Source: Microvelia longipes
Taxonomy: Eukaryota > Arthropoda > Insecta > Hemiptera > Veliidae
Direction: 5' to 3'
DNA length: 64,000 bases
NCBI GenBank assembly: GCA_018340805.1
Contig: JACMZG010001913.1
Location: 38,050,755-38,114,754, forward strand
The position numbers and the translations under genes are program-made. Below, one piece after another: positions 37,170-48,439 of this stretch (the stretch's first letter is position 1; each line of letters begins with the position of its first letter). The notes beneath the pieces are model-generated. The model was not told where the DNA came from. It saw nothing but the letters and a program-made list of their open reading frames with translations, and made no database searches.

Positions 37170-37835
37170 TCATGTTTTCGGACTCGCTTCGTTCGTCCTC
37201 AAATAGTAAATGCATCCGTTTCATTCTCAGCGGTCATCCATACAGAAATCGACCACGCTCAATGCTACTTAACTTTTATGATCTAACGAAGATCATGGAT
37301 ATACTTGTCGCATTGAAACGAAACTTTGTGTACTTATTTATTAAGTAAATGTATACACTTGTCCTAAATTTCAACTCAAATAATTTTTTAATTTTTTACA
37401 ATTATTTAAAAACGAACATAAGTCATTCTATAAAAATTAAATGGATCCTGATAATGAGATGAACCTTGGCACATATGTTAGAGTTATACATAGCTATATT
37501 TTTATATACATAGCCAAATTTCAATCGGATCGCATAATTTTTCCGTGTTTTTTTATTTTAAAAATTTTGATTCATTATAGCGGGTTAGTGACGTCATAAA
37601 AAATTTCCAAATAGCACAACTACAGTGGTAGATTGATTTTTCTACAAAGTTTCAATTCTCTAGTATAAATATACTAGGAGCTACGATGATAACAGACACA
37701 CACACATACAGACAGACAACTTTAAGAAAACCACTCAGGAGGCCTTTAAAACACCTAAAACGGATAGTTCCGGTTTCGGATTGTTTGAAAACACAATACT
37801 TTTCCTATATAACTACGGTATAAATGAGGAAAAGT
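37170..37835 (-). repeat. family A copy, minus, tail shortened
   Basis: ttcggactcgcttcgttcgt (tail), a 5S-like module (37223-37284), attaaatggatcctgataat, a CRE palindrome TGACGTCA (37589-37596), acacacacatacagacagac and the start block ending gtataaatgaggaaaagta, all on the minus strand. Confidence 0.8.
37223..37284 (-). repeat. 5S rRNA-like module in family A
   Basis: cagcggtcatccatacag..., gaccacgctcaatgctact, taacttttatgatc are the reverse complement of the module. Confidence 0.6.
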
Positions 37836-39408
37836 AATAATGGTAAAGACATTTACAATTTATACAGAAATTGTAAATAAACAAGTGAACATACGTAAAA
37901 TGAATTGTAAAACAACGTAAGCCCTGTTCATTAACATGTGGCGTTAAAGTTAACTTTTAATATCAATTACTTTTGCAACAAGGAACATACAACTAACTCT
38001 TTTGGTATAACTAGTGAAAAAAAACTTTGCAGAGAACCTTAAAAGTAAAATCAATATTATGTTTTTAAATAATTAAAGTGAAAACTTAGGATATTCGGCA
38101 AGGATGCCTGCTAGGGTCTCTTGTGTTTAAACCTTGCCTCGCTCCCTTTCAACACACCGTATTTAAACAATTTTAACTTTCAAAAAACACACATGTACAA
38201 CGCCTTGTTTCATTTCCAACAGTAATTTGGAGAATGTGTAAATATTTAACCTTTTAAACCACAACAGATGATAAGATATAAATAAAATAGCAATTTAATT
38301 TAGAGATTCAATAAAAAAACTAACATACATTTGATAGTTAAAACAACTTAAAAGTTAAGTTATGTACCACTTTTCAGACCTCCATAAATACCTTTGAAAG
38401 AGTAAATTAAAATTACTCCGATTTTTCCCTAAAGTCTCATATATCCTATATCTCCTCTACTTGAATTTTAATTTCGACAACTTCAAATCAGATCATTTGT
38501 TGCACAGCTGAATATAACTTTCTAACCATATAAAATCATTTTCAGAACAAAAATTTAAAAATGCAATCACTCAATTGTAATCCGTACAACTAAATAATCG
38601 TAATTTTAAAATAAAAAATCGCAAAAACATAATCTTGCTCAACGTTTGACTTTATTAATACTCAAGGTTTACAAAAAATGTTTCATATCATAAAATAAAA
38701 TGAAAACTGATTTAAAATAGAATTTTAATCATAAAACATGAAGAAAAGAAAAAAAATAAATAAACAGTATTTTCAAAAGAAAATATAATATATAATCATT
38801 ATAAAACTACATCTTTTGATAAAAGCATTTTATTTAGACGTCACTTATAACTTTTCTTACTTTGGGAAAAACTAATAAAATACTGGATAAAAATTTTATT
38901 TGAAGCTAGAAAATAAATAAGTCAAAATAATGTCGTGTGTATAAAGGTACTATATATTTTTAAATTAAATTTTTTGCTAAAGCTATGTTTGATTTTTTGC
39001 AGACTATTCGTTCGAATAATCAAAAGGGAATTCCTTGTGTCAACACGTGTTGAGTTTGAAACTGAACTTCATTCAAGTGGTTTAATTTTAAGATTACTTG
39101 CTTTCGAGACAGAGTAATACTGATACAAACTAAAATCGTGAATAGATTAAAGCTAAATGCGAAAAGGTCTCAAAATGTTCTTTAGGATGTGTGGTAAATT
39201 AAATCAATCTGTGTGGTTCGCATAATCATATTATTAAAGGGAATATACAAAGTTCCTAGCAGAGGTGTTCTCAAAGTTTTAATAATTATATACTTCGAGT
39301 GTCGAATGTGAACTTAAGTTAATGCTTGACAGGATAGAATAGACTACCGCATTACACACCAAATGATTATACACGTAATGAAGGCTTTAAAAATGGTGTT
39401 CTATTACT
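37836..39408. other. gene-free stretch
   Basis: No gene seen. The frame at 38935-39117 is not recognisable. Confidence 0.5.
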
Positions 39409-39635
39409 TTGTTCACATGCGGGGTTTGGCACAGAGTTCAACCCCCTAGAGAGGGTTGATCCCCATTGGCATTTGTATGTGAACGGAATCGGACACGGAA
39501 TTCAACCCCTGAAACTCGTTTTTCACGGTAAAAGATACCGTGTAAACAGTTATACGTGTAACAGTTTAAACAGTTAACGTGTAAACACCGTTAAACACGG
39601 GGTTTAACCTCCTGCCAAACCCCACGAGTAAACAA
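39409..39635. mobile_element. 227-bp TIR element
   Basis: The left end ttgttcacatgcggggtttg is mirrored by the right end caaaccccacgagtaaacaa. A second mirrored part follows (gttcaacccc / ggggtttaac). The centre has repeated gtaaacagtt and gtgtaa motifs. No target duplication is obvious. Confidence 0.7.
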
Positions 39636-39799
39636 CGTATACATTTTCTTTAAAATGCGTACTCATTTGTTTATCAATTCTTAAAGTTAACATATGAGTC
39701 ATGTTTTTAACAGCTGTGTGTATTTTGGCTATTTTCTAGTCAGTCGGGTCTTACCAATTTTCAAATAATGGTTATACAAAATATTTAAATAACTTTATA

Positions 39800-40100
39800 A
39801 TTTATTTAACGTAAGTACATAGGAAACAACATGTCGAACAAAAATCCGAAACTAGGATCCTATCTGAATTATCCGTTTCAGGTGTTTTAAGACCTCCTAA
39901 GTAGTTTTCACAAAGTTGTCAATCTGTATGTATGTGTGTGTGTGTGTATGTATACCAGTTATCATCGTAGCTCCCAGTGAATTTATGCTGGAAAGTTAAA
40001 ACATTGTACGAAAATCGAACTAAAGGTGCAATTAAACTCTCAGAAATATATTTTTTTATGACGTCACTAATCCTGTATTATTAAGTATCAGGTGTATATT
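39800..40100 (+). repeat. family A copy, 5' half only
   Basis: Start, aaatccgaaactaggatcct, aattatccgtttcaggtgtt, tgtctgtatgtatgtgtg-type text and a CRE palindrome TGACGTCA (40059-40066) are present. The copy stops about 60 bp before the LTR retrotransposon and does not resume after it. Confidence 0.75.
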
Positions 40101-40156
40101 TATAACTATAAGGCGCTTAGATTAACAGAAGAAGCGTAAGTGTATTTTAATACTTA

Positions 40157-40160
40157 ATAA
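40157..40160. repeat. target site duplication (ATAA), left
   Basis: ATAA directly precedes the left LTR and is repeated at 49906-49909 directly after the right LTR. Confidence 0.6.
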
Positions 40161-41606
40161 TATAACCAACTACGGGGTGTTTAGAGTAGTGGTATGCCCA
40201 ACTCAGTAGGTATGCATTCTGGGCGTAGGTAAGCTTTGTGGGGCTGTAAATAGGCGCCACCACATTCATAAGAGTAAGGTAAAACAAAGGAAATAAAACA
40301 CAAACAATGAGGTACACTGTACCTCAGCGGACACCTACAAACCACAATCGGAGGGGATAAGGAAGGTAGGTGCACAGACTGCCGAATGTGGAAAACAGTC
40401 TGCAAGGAATAAGGTAAGACAGGTCGCTACAACAAAGGTATAAACTAGACTTAACGGATCGGATGGTGGTCACTTACATGATCACCAGGTAACATATAAA
40501 GAAAGGTAACACAATTTGAGCTTAAATAAAATATAAGTCTGTATGAATGAAACAGAACAACCTCTGTTCTGCCCAGTCCAAAATCTAAATCTGGGGCTCA
40601 GTCAGATAACCAACAGTCACCCAGAGGGGGTAACCCAAAACTACCAATCCGGATACGTAGTATACCGGGTCAAATAAACAAAAAAAAATAAAAATGGTTC
40701 TTATACCAAAATAAAAGCATACAATAACTTCCTAATTTTCATAAGTAGACTGAGCTCCCACATAAACTAAATATCAAAATAGGTAACATAACCTGACTTA
40801 AAACTAGAAATATGTTTTTGGGGCCCCTTACAAAGTTAAATAGCGATAGTCCTCTACCGCTCCTAACTTGAAGGCTGGGCGTACAAATATTTTAATTTAT
40901 CTTAACTAAAACCCATTAGTACTTAGCTGTAGACGACGAATGATCAGGTAGGTGTAGGAGAGAGGAGAAATACAGGTAAGACCCCGATTGGTGGTAGGGT
41001 CTGTCACAAACTGAATTTAATAACTTGTAGACGAAGTAAACCACAAAATAGTCAGAGTGGAAGTACAGGCAACTCACTAGCGACACAGAAAACACAGCAG
41101 CAGCAGGTTTCACACTGCTAATGGTCAGACTATATTCTCGGTGCACTGGTTTCTCTCAAACTTAAGATTTGAGAACAGCGTTCTCAAATATCCTCACTAA
41201 CCAAGATTAGTTTGATAATCCCTTAGAAAAAGGCAAAACTAGCACTCAAAAACACAAGCAAAAACGTGTAACACCTGTTGCTCACAACGTAACCACACAC
41301 CTTGTAACCTTCCTAACCGACAAAACAAACTGTAAATATATACAAAATTCATTTATACAACTCTCAAAATTATATATACCACTCATAAAAATATATTCTA
41401 AACTTTAAATAAGAAAGTAAATAAAATAATCAATGTAAATATAAAATAAAAGGAAAATAAAATAAATCAGTGTTGCCACAGTGATACCTAACTGTTTGGC
41501 GCCTAAATTCAATTTAAAAGTAAAATACCTCTCAAACTTAAAAACACTCCTCTAATTTTACCGAACTAAAATTAATAAAGAGGATGGTATAAACAAAATC
41601 GTTACA
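40161..41606 (-). repeat. 3' LTR
   Basis: Runs from tataaccaactacggggtg to aaacaaaatcgttaca. It matches 48440-49905 almost throughout, with differences that are mainly short indels (for example a missing aagccaggccac-like stretch near 41066). A 74-codon frame at 40181-40405 is identical in both LTRs but resembles no known protein. Confidence 0.93.
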
Positions 41607-41625
41607 AAATTAAATCCCCTTGGGA
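41607..41625 (-). promoter_or_regulatory. polypurine tract candidate
   Basis: On the minus strand ccaaggggatttaattt lies directly upstream of the 3' LTR, where plus-strand priming occurs in LTR elements. Only aagggga is purine-pure, so the match is weak. Confidence 0.35.
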
Positions 41626-41737
41626 AGAAAACCAGTCTACCAAAAATAAAATCTAAAAACAGTCGTCTTCGGTGAATCATTATCGTTGAAAATAAGATAC
41701 ATTTTTGTCAAAATCGGTGAACATATTCGTTGAGTCG

Positions 41738-43143
41738 CTAATTTGGGTCGGGCTTCATCTCACTAATATGCCAACGTCCAACAGGCCTACCAGTAGTAGC
41801 GTCTTCTAACTCGTACACAAGTGGAGATATCTTCCGGTGAATCCGACATCGTACGAATTTTGGCGCTAACTTAGCAGAAAAGTCCTTTGAAGCATCCGAG
41901 AGAAAATGTGTTCTTCTCCACACGATGTCTCCAACTGTATATTCATGATGTCTTCGACGGAGGTTATAAGTATGGGCATTTTTAGTATAAGCCTTTCGCA
42001 TCTTATCTTTAACTTTGACCATTGTATTACTATCACCTTCATCTTAGACGACGTCTCTCCAGGATCTGGATTACAAGGCATAACCATCGGATCATCAGCC
42101 TCGTCTCCCTCAGGTAACCTTTCGCCACTAGGATGAAGTGTACGACCAAACGTTAAATAAGATGGTGAATAACCAGTCGTTTCATTAACGGCAGTCCGTA
42201 GGGCAAATCCGAGTTGAGGCAGAAACTTGTCCCACTTTTTATGATTATCTTTGATGTACGCTGTAATCATCGCCTTAATGGTTCGATTGTATCTTTCTGT
42301 GGGATTTTTGGGCATGATACAAAGGGTTGTAAAGAATCCTCACTTTGTATTGTCCCAGAATCTCCTGAAATTCTCTAGCTCGAAATTGAGGACCATTATC
42401 GCAGATGAAGTACTGCGGTACACCAAACATCATAAAGACTTGATCTTCCACATACTTCGCAATCGCTTAGCATCAGCTCTTCTTAGAGGATGGAGTAAAA
42501 CATACTTGGTAAAACAGTCGACGATGACAAGGAGGTAGCAGTTCTGATTGGACGACCTAGGGAACGGACCCATAAGATCCCCGCTTATCATCCTCCAGGG
42601 AGCACCAGGTTCCCTATGTTGACCCATCAGTCCTGCTGGCTTCCTAGCTTCGGTTTTGGTAGCTAAACAAACGGGACATTTCCTGACATAACCAGATATG
42701 TCTGACGCCATTCCCGGCCAATAATAAGATTGCATTATGCGACGCTTTGTCTTAAACGATCCCAGGTGTCCAGCCATTGGAGCATCATGACTGGCAGCAA
42801 TGATCTCCTTTCGTTCTTCTTTTGGGACAACTCTCTTCCACATAGGACCCTCATCAGGAGCACCCCTCTTTCTAGAGCGATTGGCATACAGCCTCCCATT
42901 CTCGACGCACCACAATGGATATTTATCCGGCGATTCCTCTACCTTACTAATCATACCAAGGTACCACTTATCTTTAGCATCCTTAATGCTGGTTCCATCA
43001 TCTTCAACAGTAACTGTATCGACAGGTGCGCGCGACAAAGCATCCGCCACGACGTTCAACTTTCCCGCACGGTGAATTATCTTAAAGTCATACTGTTGAA
43101 GTCTAAGGACCCATCGAGCTAAACGACCTCGCGGCTCTTTCAA
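41738..43143 (-). pseudogene. pol, integrase part (frameshifted)
   Basis: This part would insert the cDNA into the host chromosome. It is contiguous and in frame with the RNase H segment except for a stop at 43144-43146. Residues 31-38 of the first segment (VVADALSR) are the usual RNase H/integrase linker motif. The HHCC zinc site is H119, H126, C156, C159 and the first catalytic Asp is in MISGDLMGPF. A frame change near 42466 is followed by a segment with the second Asp (CDNG, codon near 42400). Another change near 42310 precedes the catalytic Glu (NPTERYNR), and a third near 42050 precedes the C-terminal domain (GDIVWRR, PKFVRCRI). All DDE residues exist, but in three frames. Confidence 0.9.
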
Positions 43144-44440
43144 TCAGCCTAACAGCCACTTCAACGCCATGTGGTCCGTTACAACGCTAAAGGACTGGCC
43201 CTCCAAGTAGGATCGGAATTTCTCCACAGCCCAAAGAACTGCCAAGGCTTCCAGTTCTGTCGCGCAGTATTTACGTTCCAGTTTGTTAAGTGACCGACTT
43301 GCGAACGCGACGACTTTCTCACCTTCCGGGAACTCCTGCGACAATATTGCACCCAGACCAACTTCACTCGCATCTGTTTGCAATATAAACGGACGTTCGA
43401 AATCAGGACACGTAAGAACTGGCGCGGAAATTAAATTTTCTTTTAGCTCTCGGAAAGCCTGAACACACTCCTCAGACCATATCCATTTACATCCTTTCTT
43501 CAACAAAGACGTTAAAGGTGCCGTTATTGAGGAAAAAGCAGGCACAAATCTCCTGTACCATGACGCCATGCCAAGGAATCGCCTGAGCTGTTTAGGTGTC
43601 TTAGGAGCAGGATAGTTAACGATAGCTCCTATCTTCTCCGGATCAACACGTAGACCATGCTTATCGACAACATATCCAAGGTATTTAAGCTCCGGACAAC
43701 AAAAGCGACACTTTTCCTGATTTAAGGTCAATCCAGCTTTAAGTAGCCGAGACAAAATTAACGCCAAAACTTTGAGGTGTGTCTGAAAATCTGGCGTGCA
43801 GATAACAATATCATCCAAATATACGAACACATACACCTCAACATCTGCACCCAGTACCCGATCGATAAGACGTTGCCACGTAGCTGGACTGTTGTGGAGT
43901 CCAAATGGCATTCGCCGAAACTGGAATAAACCACGTGACGGGACCGTGAAGGCCGTCTTCTCCCTAGAATCCTTAGCGACAGGAACCTGCCAGTAAGCTG
44001 ACTTAATGTCTAAGGAAGAAATATAACGGGCGTTCTTCAATCGGTCCAGGATGGGATACATACGGTAAGGGGTATGCGTCCTTTTTGGTGACGGCGTTGA
44101 CACGACGGTAGTCAACACAGACTCTGTATGACCCGTCTGGCTTAGGGACCATAACCACTGGCGATGACCAGGGCGAATTAGAGGGTTCAACTATTCCTTT
44201 GGCCAACATCTCATCCAGCTGCTCATTTAACTTAGCTTGACGGCCGGTGATACAGGGTAGTAACGCTGCTTGATAGGAGCAGCGTCACCGGTGTCGATGA
44301 CGTGTTCCACCAAGTCAGTGCATCCTATCTCTGATCCCATCTGGTTGAAGAAGTCGTCCGTAATCCGGCGTAGTTGTTCCCTTTCTTCAGCACTTAAATG
44401 ATCTTCAGATACCAATAATTCTGAAACACGGACCTCCTCA
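43144..44440 (-). pseudogene. pol, reverse transcriptase and RNase H (frameshifted)
   Basis: This part copies element RNA into DNA and removes the RNA strand. The long open segment 43144-44190 carries DIKSAYWQ (residues 61-68), RRMPFGLHNSPATWQ, the catalytic FVYLDDIVI (122-130), LKYLGYVV, then RNase H with QTDAS (first Asp at 273), the ATELEAL glutamate and VTDH (Asp 339). It ends at a TGA (43144-43146) in the middle of the usual KWLL motif region; the same frame stays open beyond it. N-terminal pieces at 44227-44415 and 44003-44209 ([23 protein letters not shown]) are in other frames, with shifts near 44420, 44215 and 44075. Confidence 0.95.
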
Positions 44441-44993
44441 GAAAATTGGAATTTACCTTAACAACATCAGGGATGATCCCATCAGCTTCCAGAAATCCAA
44501 CCCCAGAATTAAGTGGAAGAAATCGACGAACTACAAGAGTAGGTACCACTTTCAGTTTACCATCAAGTATCATGGGCACGTCAACGCTACCCAAAACTTC
44601 ACAATGCCGACCATCAGCCACAGTACAGCTAACCTTAGTCGATGAATCGACCGAAAAACCAAGAGCTCGTAATATCTCCCAACCTCGCTGTCCCACCAAA
44701 GTCTTGGTGGCCCCAGAATCAAGTAGACCACGTACCGGTACTCCTAACACCATAACTTCGAGATAAAGTCGCGAGTCTCCGTCAGTTGAAGTTAGCAATC
44801 CACTAATGCGCTCGGAATCAAAAAATGATTCCACAACTTTCAACCATTGAGCCCGCTCCTTCTTTTGGGACTTCAGGGATTGATTCGGAAAACGAACTCG
44901 TCCTCCTAGTTTCGTTTTCCTTTTTCGTTTCCCAAAGATGGTGGGTTTGGGCAACGATAGCAATTTTTCCTCGAAAAATCTTTGTTTCCGCAA
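44394..44993 (-). pseudogene. pol, protease part
   Basis: Retropepsin-type aspartic protease, which matures Gag-Pol. The active-site motif LLDSGATKTLVG lies at about residues 91-102 of this 199-codon frame, and a later stretch, GFLEADGIIPD, is in the position of the second conserved motif. The frame overlaps the end of gag by 88 bp in the -1 frame. Its C-terminal 20 residues (FLRRSVFQNYWYLKII) are probably out of frame, because the continuation to reverse transcriptase resumes in another frame at 44415. Confidence 0.9.
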
Positions 44994-46826
44994 TTAGGGC
45001 AGAATCCAAGTTTCGGACATCGCATGAAAACATGACCTTCGACCCCACAGTTGAAACAGAGTAGGCGTCGAGAAGGTCCATTTCGAGAAGGCATGTTTTT
45101 GTAAGAGACTTTACTATGGGAACTGTTCAACGTAGCCGAGTTATTTCGAGGTTTGTAGCAATCAGATTTAGGCTCCGAGGTGTTGATGGCACTAAGGTGG
45201 TTTTGCTTAGACGTCGAAGGGCCCGAATAAGCCAAAGTGGGCTCTAACAAGGTTTTCTTAGCGGAAGGGGGAGGTTTGTACTTCTCCATATGTTCTTTGT
45301 CCCCTTGAACCCGACGACCAATCTTAACAAAGTCCGATACACTGGAGACTTGATATTGCTGCAGCCTATCATAAAAGTAAGGAGTAACGTTTCTTCGAAG
45401 GATCTTAATCTGCTCCTCTTCAGACAAGTTCAACCTAGAAAAATAGGTTTTCATGATAGCTACAAAGTCTCCAAACTTCTCGTCTAGCCCTTGGGTACGA
45501 TTCAACATTTCCGCATGGAGATCTACCGAGTAATCATGATGCTCATATTCTTCCTTCAAAAGGTAGACTAGCTCCGCCCAGGAAGACACATCTTTGTAAA
45601 TAGATTTAAACCATTGAAGAGCTGGTCCCCTAAAAAGGTCTAATGCTCCACTCCCAAGGTCATGATCAGTGGCGTGCCTCGCTCTTCGATGGACTTCAAT
45701 GTCTTCTAAAAAAGTCCTGAGTGATCTTCCGGTTCCGTCACCAGAGAAAGTGATGCCCCATTTCGAAGTTGGGATCACCTTTCTGCTACCCTCAGAAGTC
45801 CTATTTGAAAGAAGAAAAGTGCGGAGTAAATCTTCAAATGTAATATTACTCAGTGATGCTCCGTCATAATTTCTTGCTGAAGTAGTTGCTCCATCATTTA
45901 TAGCAAAACCGTCTTGATCTCTTTCTTGACTTCTTCCTCTTCTCTCTCTCTCTAACCGTTCTTTAATCTCTCTTTCCCGCTGTTCGCGCTCTGCTCTATC
46001 GCGTCTATCTCTCTCTTCTCTGTCTCGCCTTTCCCTCTCTTCTCGCTCTTGCCTTTCTCTCTCTTCTCTCTCACGTCTATATCTTTCTTCTTTTTCCCGT
46101 CTTTCTCGAAATTCCATCTCCAGTCTTGCTCTCTCCTCACTCAGCCTCTTTTCAAATTCTTCTTTTTCTTTAAGTTCTCGTTCTTCTTTGTCTTGTCTCT
46201 TGCGTTCTTCTTTTCTTGTCTCTCACGTTCGTCCTTTTCTCGTCTTCTTGTTCTTCTTTCTCTTGTCTCTCACGTTCTTCCTTTTCTTTTTTCTCCTGTT
46301 CTTCCTTTTCTCGTCTCTCACGTTGTTCTTTCTCCTTTCTCTCAAGTTCTTCTTTTATCTTCTCCTCCCGTTTCTTCTTCTCTTCCTTCTCACGAGCAGC
46401 AGCTCTCTTCTCGTCATCCTCAATTTTCTCATCAAACTGCTGTTTTAGGAGTTGAAGTTTACGTAGGATTTCAGTTTTCCTCTCTTCTAAGATAGCTTGA
46501 GATTCCGGAGCTATGTAACATCTACTTGCTCTACCCCAAAGGTGAATAAACAGGGTCTTGATTCTCTTAGCATCATTGTCATTGTCGGTATAGGTCAAAA
46601 TTTTTGATTCCAACTTAGGAATTTTTTCTTGTACCGCATCTAATTCTAAAGTAGGATCTCTACTCTTTACTGGAGAATCAAGAATAGTACTAACACCACT
46701 CTCTTTCTCAGTTTTAAATAGTGAGCGCAGGGCTCTTCGTCTTGAATCAGCAGAGGTGTGGCCAACTGATCCTCTGATATCAAGTTCATACTCAGCTTCA
46801 TCTTGTCCCAAGCTATGAATATCCAT
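44906..46826 (-). pseudogene. gag (frameshifted in its coiled coil)
   Basis: Gag forms the particle and packages RNA. A likely start is the ATG at 46826 (MDIHSLGQDE). The first segment ends in a very charged Glu/Arg/Lys coiled-coil tract; two small lesions between about 46240 and 46130 move the reading frame, and the second segment (from 46117) continues the same tract. The capsid-like retrotransposon Gag domain includes DLFRGPALQWFKS. Near the C-terminus (354-367) is a CCHC zinc knuckle CFNCGVEGHVFMRC. A second, CPNCGNKDFSRKNC, has Phe where His is expected. It ends at 44906. Confidence 0.9.
44927..44933 (-). promoter_or_regulatory. -1 ribosomal frameshift site (GGGAAAC)
   Basis: The minus strand reads GGGAAAC in phase as G GGA AAC relative to gag, the canonical X XXY YYZ layout. 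It lies inside the 44906-44993 overlap with protease, and protease is exactly the -1 frame. A downstream RNA structure was not verified. Confidence 0.75.
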
Positions 46827-48412
46827 ATTGGTAGGTTGAAAAAAATAATATAGAAAAAAAACAGAAAACAAAAAAAAAAGGTTTGAGAATAAATCAATGA
46901 TAATAAAAATCACAGAGAAAATAATCAAATAAAAAAAAATAATTAAAAAAAAAAAAATAATCTGAACTAAAAACTTTTACTGTCGTAAAGTCACTAGACT
47001 TAAACTAAAATATATTCTAAACTATACCCCACCCAGGTTGTACACCTAAAAATCATAAACAGAATATATATGCAAAATCCAATTAAATTGATTATTCAAC
47101 AATATCAAATAAATCAATATCCAGGTTAATAATATCACAATTGTATTAATATCTTTATTTAAAAGTAACAGGAGTATCCACTTTAGAAAATTTCTACTAA
47201 TATTGTATTTTTTCCACAAAAAAAAAAATCATCAATAAAATTAATCAGAACTAATGTACATCCTACTTTAAAGCTGGTTATACTCATAAATTAATACAGT
47301 ATTAGTTGAATTCAAATAATATCAAAAGAATAATATTAATATAAACTCAAGTAATATTCGTTAGCCAATTAGGTTACCAATTAAAAGAGACTATACTTAG
47401 TTATAAATATCTTGTAAAAGTTGAAAAATCAGAAATGAATCAAATTTATAAGTCCATACCTATACTTAAATACATTTAGAATTATACATTGGTTTTCAAA
47501 GAAAACTATATATAACAAGATATGAATATATTTAAATTTTTGGCGGTACACCTCCCTAATATTATAATTAAGTATTAAATTAAAAATAAATCTAATGAAC
47601 GATACACGCAAAATATTCTCTATTAAAACACTCCAAAAAATATTCCAGCCAGAACATACCAAGTAAATAACTAAGAGTCTATAATTAACCCAAATATAAC
47701 TAAAATAAAATCTAAGAATTAACCTATAGTGACTCAGAGCAATAAAGTTCCAATAAGTATTGAATATAGTAATATTTAAAACCAAAATCAATATGAATGT
47801 CAAATAAAATCCTCTCATTGAGTAAAGACAAGATGTTGCCAATATAAAAGTGTAGCACATACATCAGTTTGCTCTAACATAGTATCTCCTTTGCTAAAGA
47901 AAAATAAAAAGAATCTCCCAACCAAACAGCTGATATACCAGTCAAAACAAATAATATAAACAAGTTTGCCTTTGGCTAAGTTTCATCAAACTAATTTTAA
48001 AATAAATAAAATAGATTTGTCCAATAATAGTTAATTCATTAAGTACTATTAAATGTACTTTATAAAGTGTACAGAGTGAAGGTGTGTCGCTGTGTCCACT
48101 GATACCCCGTGGAAGTGATAATCAGGTGTATGTTTTTAATAAAATATGTCATAACCAGGAAAATATTTCCTATGAAGTAAAAGATAATATCAGATAGATA
48201 TTTAATACCCTATAAGGTAAATATGACATAAATAATTGTAATTAATGACTATTTGTAAAATCTTGTGATATAATAACAAAATAAAATAAAAAGAATCCTG
48301 TCTATCACTGACACAGATCACTAAGCAGCAACACATCTCATACTGTAACTTACCTGAGTAACCTGTCTAACTAAGCCACCACACAATATATACTTACAAC
48401 AGTTGATTTTCA
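46827..48412 (-). other. long 5' untranslated leader of the retrotransposon
   Basis: About 1.6 kb between the primer site and the gag ATG, AT-rich. A 143-codon frame at 47429-47860 resembles no retroviral domain and looks like chance in low-complexity sequence. Confidence 0.6.
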
Positions 48413-48433
48413 ACCCCACGTTCAGGGCGCAAT
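48413..48433 (-). promoter_or_regulatory. primer binding site, tRNA-Lys-like
   Basis: The minus strand, 6-7 nt inside the 5' LTR, reads TTGCGCCCTGAACGTGGGGT. This matches the complement of the 3' end of animal tRNA-Lys(CUU) (TGGCGCCCAACGTGGGG) apart from one base and a two-base insertion. Confidence 0.55.
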
Positions 48434-48439
48434 TCTCTT

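Noticed and set aside
41607..41737. Envelope gene after integrase
   Set aside because: Only about 130 bp separate the end of integrase from the 3' LTR, too short for an envelope gene.
46049..46495. Plus-strand frames rich in Ser, Phe and Leu
   Set aside because: They are antisense shadows of the Glu/Arg/Lys-rich coiled coil of gag.
47429..47860. 143-codon frame in the retrotransposon leader as an extra gene
   Set aside because: It is hydrophobic and AT-driven with no retroviral motif and lies upstream of gag. An envelope is normally downstream of pol.
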